Shown: one piece after another, positions 14,871 to 17,181 of the stretch | Layout of the letters: each line of letters starts with the position of its first letter | How positions within the stretch are numbered: the stretch's first letter is position 1 | Origin: an uncultured Porphyromonadaceae bacterium | GTDB lineage: Bacteria; Bacteroidota; Bacteroidia; Bacteroidales; Muribaculaceae | Assembly (NCBI GenBank): GCA_905193485.1 | Contig: CAJJOX010000023.1 | Coordinates: 1-17,181, forward strand | Direction of reading: 5' to 3' | Length of the DNA: 17,181 nucleotides | The notes under the pieces: generated by a model | What the model saw: only the letters and a program-made list of their open reading frames with translations | The model's database searches: none | Told to the model about the DNA's origin: nothing | Translations under genes and position numbers: made by a program

Positions 14871-14935
14871 GTTTTTCATGGTATTAGATTTAAGGTTAAC
14901 TAAGATTGATTGTCGGGAGACAATCAATTTTTTTT
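14871..14935 (+). ncRNA. Candidate small RNA or terminated leader transcript, about 65 nt
   Basis: This short transcript is predicted from the near-consensus promoter at 14834-14864 and the intrinsic terminator at 14905-14935. Its 5' part (gtttttcatggtattagatt, then taaggttaac) is AT-rich and unstructured, and the 3' half is a perfect 10-bp hairpin with a T-run. The 5' part resembles a sequence I remember recurring in front of short terminated transcripts in Bacteroidales genomes; this is unverified memory. A 27-codon frame starting at ATG 14878 (MVLDLRLTKIDC) runs through the terminator to a TGA at 14962, so a leader peptide is possible, but I favour a non-coding RNA. No plus-strand gene lies downstream to be controlled in cis: the next gene, GH92, is on the opposite strand. 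Confidence 0.5.
14905..14935 (+). terminator. Intrinsic terminator of the short transcript
   Basis: Bases 14905-14914 (attgattgtc) pair perfectly with 14919-14928 around a GGGA loop, and eight T bases run from 14928 to 14935. The stem is 10 bp. The T-run lies on the plus-strand side only, which fixes the direction. Confidence 0.85.
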
Positions 14936-14973
14936 GCCCTTTTTTGAAATTAAGACGCTGAAGAAAAATGCAC

Positions 14974-15009
14974 AAAAATCCCCGGCATATCGTCATGCCG
15001 GGGATTTTT
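14974..15009 (-). terminator. Terminator of the GH92 gene, symmetric
   Basis: Bases 14974-14988 (aaaaatccccggcat) pair perfectly with 14995-15009, a 15-bp stem with a 6-base loop. The A-run on the left becomes a T-run on the minus strand, so it ends the GH92 transcript 28 bases after its stop. The T-run on the right lets it work on the plus strand too, as a second stop for the short transcript. Confidence 0.88.
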
Positions 15010-15037
15010 TGTGCTGTGGCAATTGGCTGATGCCGTG

Positions 15038-17119
15038 TTATTTGGCGGGTCCCATCTCGAATACAAGTTCGCCGCCGGCAATGATGTCGGAGTGCATTAT
15101 GAACATTTTGTCGTAGGGCTGTCCGTTGAGAGTGACGCTTTTGATGTAGCGGTTTTCAGGTGAAAGGTTGTTGGCTTTTACGGTAAATGTTCCGCCGGGC
15201 ACCGTCACTTCTGCCTGGCTGAACATTGGTGTGCCGAACCAGTAACGGCCGCTTGCGGGTTCTACCTGATAGAAGCCGAGGTTGGTGAGAATGTACCAGG
15301 CCGACATCTGTCCGGCATCTTCGTTTCCGGCAAGGCCGTCGGGACGGTCGGTGTAGAATTCGTCGAGCACCTGATGGATGCGGTCGGCAGCCTTTTGGTT
15401 TTCGCCGAGCATTGTGTAGAGATAGATGGTGTGGTGACCGGGTTCGTTGCCGTGGGCATATTGTCCGATGAGGCCGGTGATGTCGGGCGAAGCGTTGTCG
15501 CCGGTGAGCTGCGAGCCTGTGCTGAACAGTTCGTCGAGATGTTTGATGGCTTCGGCTTTTGAGCCATAGAGCGCTACAAGACCGTCGAGATCCTGCGGCA
15601 CGAGCCATGTATATTGCCAGGCATTGCCTTCGCAATAGTCGTCTTCACGATGGGTGGTGGCATTGGGATCGAATGGCGTGCGCCAGGAGCCGTCGGCAAA
15701 TTTTCCGCGGACAAAACCGGTCGATCTGTCGAAATAGTTGCGCCATGAGTGGCTGCGTTCGGTGAACTTCTTGTAGTTGGCCTCGTCGCCCATAGCTTTG
15801 GCGGCGGCTGCAACGGCTGCATCGGCAACGGCATATTCCATGTCGTAGGCGATGGCTTCATTGAATTTGTCGGCCGGTATATAGCCATATTGCTGACGGA
15901 GAGCGCCGCCACGGGCCGTGTCGGCTGCTGTTTTCAGGAGAGCCTGATAGGCTTTCTGACGGTCGATGCCGGGTTGGTTCTTGACGATGGCGTCGGCCAC
16001 GGCTATTATGCCTGGATTGCCGACCATGCAGTCTGTTTCGTTGCCCCAGAGGTGCCATACAGGGAGGCGTCCCTGCTGGTCGGCGATATTGACCATGCAG
16101 TTGACCATCTGTGAGCTGCGTTCCTGCTGGAATATGGAGAGAAGCGGCATTTCGGCGCGATAGGTGTCCCACAGTGAGAAAATCGTAAACTGCGGTGAGG
16201 CTGACTTGTAGATTTTGCCGTCGGCTCCGCGGTATTGGCCGTCGGTGTCGCTGAACGTGGCAGGCACTATCATGGTGTGATAGAGAGCTGTATAGAATTT
16301 CTTCAGGGCTTCGGCATCGTCGGAGGTGACTTTTATTTTCTTTAGTTCGTCGTTCCAGGCCTGCTTGGCGGCAGCGCGGGTGCCTTCGAAGTCCCATGCC
16401 GGCATCTCGGCGGCCAGATTGGCTTTGGCACCTTCGATCGATACCGGAGAAATGGCCACTTTCACCATCACCTGTTCGGCGGAATCGGTCTTGAAGCTGA
16501 CGCGTCCGTACATGTCATCCTTGCCTTGGAGCTCGAAGGATTCAAACGGCTTCGAGAATTCGGCCACGAAATATACTTTCTGGTCTTTGGCCCATCCGGT
16601 CGAATAGCGTGAGCCTACTATGCGGTTGTTGCCTTCGGCACGCATCTCGGTGGCCGTCGGCTTGTCCCAGCATCCGCCGTTTTCAAGATCGAAAACGATG
16701 GCGGCCTCGTCGGATTTCGGGAAAGTGTAGCGATGGAGTCCCACGCGGTTGGTGGCGGTCATTTCAGCGAGAATGCCGTAGCGTGTGAGGGGAACGCTGT
16801 AGTAGCCCGGTGTGGTTATTTCATGCGAGCGGTCGGCATAGGACCATAATCCCGATTTCTGATCGGTTTCTTCTCCGCGTGCGTATGTCACTTCGCCGAC
16901 AACGGGCATCACGGTCACATCAAAAAGGTCGCCTATGCCGGTGCCTTCGAGATGAGTGTGTGAGAAGCCGATCACTGTCGAGTCGCTGTCGTGATAGCCC
17001 GAGCACCAGTCCCAGCTTTGGGGGATGCTTGTCGGGCCGAGCTGTACCATACCGAAAGGCACATTTGCGCCGACAAACACATGTCCGTGACCGCCGCTTC
17101 CGATTTTAGGATCCACCAT
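15038..17119 (-). CDS. GH92 family alpha-mannosidase, 5' end cut off
   Basis: This calcium-dependent exo-alpha-mannosidase family acts on host or yeast N-glycans and mannans and is usually exported in Bacteroidetes. The 693 residues from ATG 17119 begin directly in the mature domain: MVDPKIGSGGHGHVFVGANVPFGMVQLGPT. Further landmarks are GFSHTHLEGTGIGDL, LSIFQQERSSQMVNCMV, GHHTIYLY preceded by HGNEP (E559, the likely catalytic acid by family analogy), GNEDAGQMSAWY (598-609) and PASGRYWFGTPMF. Upstream in frame the codons ATDYTAM match normal family sequence, but four codons further back a TAA appears inside the 47-bp repeat. No signal peptide is therefore encoded, although members normally have one. 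The ATG is probably an internal Met and the true gene extended beyond 17134 before the junction. The sugar linkage cannot be read from the sequence. A terminator follows at 14974-15009. Confidence 0.9.
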   Translation of the reverse strand: MVDPKIGSGGHGHVFVGANVPFGMVQLGPTSIPQSWDWCSGYHDSDSTVIGFSHTHLEGTGIGDLFDVTVMPVVGEVTYARGEETDQKSGLWSYADRSHEITTPGYYSVPLTRYGILAEMTATNRVGLHRYTFPKSDEAAIVFDLENGGCWDKPTATEMRAEGNNRIVGSRYSTGWAKDQKVYFVAEFSKPFESFELQGKDDMYGRVSFKTDSAEQVMVKVAISPVSIEGAKANLAAEMPAWDFEGTRAAAKQAWNDELKKIKVTSDDAEALKKFYTALYHTMIVPATFSDTDGQYRGADGKIYKSASPQFTIFSLWDTYRAEMPLLSIFQQERSSQMVNCMVNIADQQGRLPVWHLWGNETDCMVGNPGIIAVADAIVKNQPGIDRQKAYQALLKTAADTARGGALRQQYGYIPADKFNEAIAYDMEYAVADAAVAAAAKAMGDEANYKKFTERSHSWRNYFDRSTGFVRGKFADGSWRTPFDPNATTHREDDYCEGNAWQYTWLVPQDLDGLVALYGSKAEAIKHLDELFSTGSQLTGDNASPDITGLIGQYAHGNEPGHHTIYLYTMLGENQKAADRIHQVLDEFYTDRPDGLAGNEDAGQMSAWYILTNLGFYQVEPASGRYWFGTPMFSQAEVTVPGGTFTVKANNLSPENRYIKSVTLNGQPYDKMFIMHSDIIAGGELVFEMGPAK

Positions 17120-17134
17120 AGCGGTGTAGTCTGT

Positions 17135-17181
17135 CGCTATCCGCCATTATAAATTAATGTGTGGGCGGCTGTAGGAAGCGG
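17135..17181. repeat. 47-bp repeat, copy 2, at the window end
   Basis: This is an exact copy of 14564-14610 in the same orientation, reaching the last base of the window. It replaces the expected signal-peptide codons of the GH92 gene and brings an in-frame TAA at 17149-17151 (minus strand). Because the match continues to the edge, the repeat may be longer than 47 bases. Confidence 0.85.

Larger units (their letters stand above)
14457..15037. other. Signal-rich intergenic region without a protein gene
   Basis: This 581-base stretch separates mce from the GH92 gene. In order it holds the mce leader and promoter, a 47-bp repeat (14564-14610), an 8-bp inverted repeat with a 35-base loop (14642-14649 and 14685-14692), a 14-T homopolymer (14736-14749), a near-consensus plus-strand promoter (14834-14864), a short transcript ending at a terminator (14935), and the GH92 terminator (14974-15009). 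Open frames here have poor starts and low-complexity content. Confidence 0.65.

Noticed and set aside
14576..14903. Open frames on both strands of the mce-GH92 gap (63 and 94 codons)
   Set aside because: Both cross the 14-T run, giving a poly-Lys or poly-Phe stretch. The plus-strand one lacks an ATG start and the other ends inside the 47-bp repeat. Neither resembles a protein.
14564..17181. Phase-variable invertible segment around GH92
   Set aside because: Bacteroidetes invertible promoters need inverted repeats; the two 47-bp copies are in direct orientation, and no recombinase gene is present. Deletion or duplication is possible, inversion is not.
1..17181. CRISPR arrays, tRNA or rRNA genes, insertion sequences, prophage genes
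   Set aside because: I scanned for regularly spaced repeats, cloverleaf-like segments with CCA-side stems, and transposase or integrase motifs and saw none; a covariance or profile search would be needed to exclude weak cases.

Overview
The window looks like a gut-type Bacteroidales genome, most likely Muribaculaceae or a close relative. Three things point that way. Gene content: a GH92 mannosidase, a GH27 alpha-galactosidase with signal peptide, and a sodium-pumping methylmalonyl-CoA decarboxylase operon with a lamin-tail OadG subunit. Promoters: several match the Bacteroidetes form TTTG-N19-21-TAnnTTTG. Ribosome binding: there is little Shine-Dalgarno signal before the starts. The family assignment is an inference from protein style; no 16S gene or other marker of that rank is present.

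Layout. Positions 1-2254 (minus) hold a 5' part of dihydropteroate synthase (folP) that runs off the left edge, a small single-span membrane protein, and a sodium:neurotransmitter-symporter-type transporter. Positions 2429-3901 (plus) hold a VanZ-like/GNAT fusion protein and a small exported protein. Positions 3928-5535 (minus) hold a secreted GH27 alpha-galactosidase with a C-terminal carbohydrate-binding-like domain, divergent from the next block. Positions 5694-8972 (plus) are the conserved translation cluster thrS-infC-rpmI-rplT, closed by a strong terminator at 9040-9076. Position 9113-9463 (minus) is a conserved hypothetical protein.

Positions 9792-14456 (minus) form one operon read in the order methylmalonyl-CoA epimerase, decarboxylase alpha (carboxyltransferase), lamin-tail/OadG gamma-like subunit, biotin carrier protein, and beta subunit (membrane Na+ pump). 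It has a promoter near 14537 and a terminator at 9680-9713. With methylmalonyl-CoA mutase encoded elsewhere, it would convert succinyl-CoA to propionyl-CoA plus CO2 and couple decarboxylation to Na+ export. No biotin carboxylase is present, which favours the decarboxylase direction.

Positions 14457-15037 have no protein gene but are dense in signals: the mce promoter, one copy of a 47-bp repeat, a 14-T run, a near-consensus promoter followed after about 40 bases by an intrinsic terminator (a candidate small RNA of about 65 nt), and the terminator of the next gene. Positions 15038-17119 (minus) encode a GH92 enzyme whose signal peptide is missing. Its coding frame is cut at 17134/17135 by the second exact copy of the 47-bp repeat, which runs to the last base of the window. 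That junction is either an assembly artefact or a real rearrangement.

I found no CRISPR array, tRNA, rRNA, transposase or phage gene, and no clear new multi-gene system. The best leads are the small RNA candidate, the repeat junction at GH92, and two domain fusions (VanZ-GNAT and lamin-tail-OadG).
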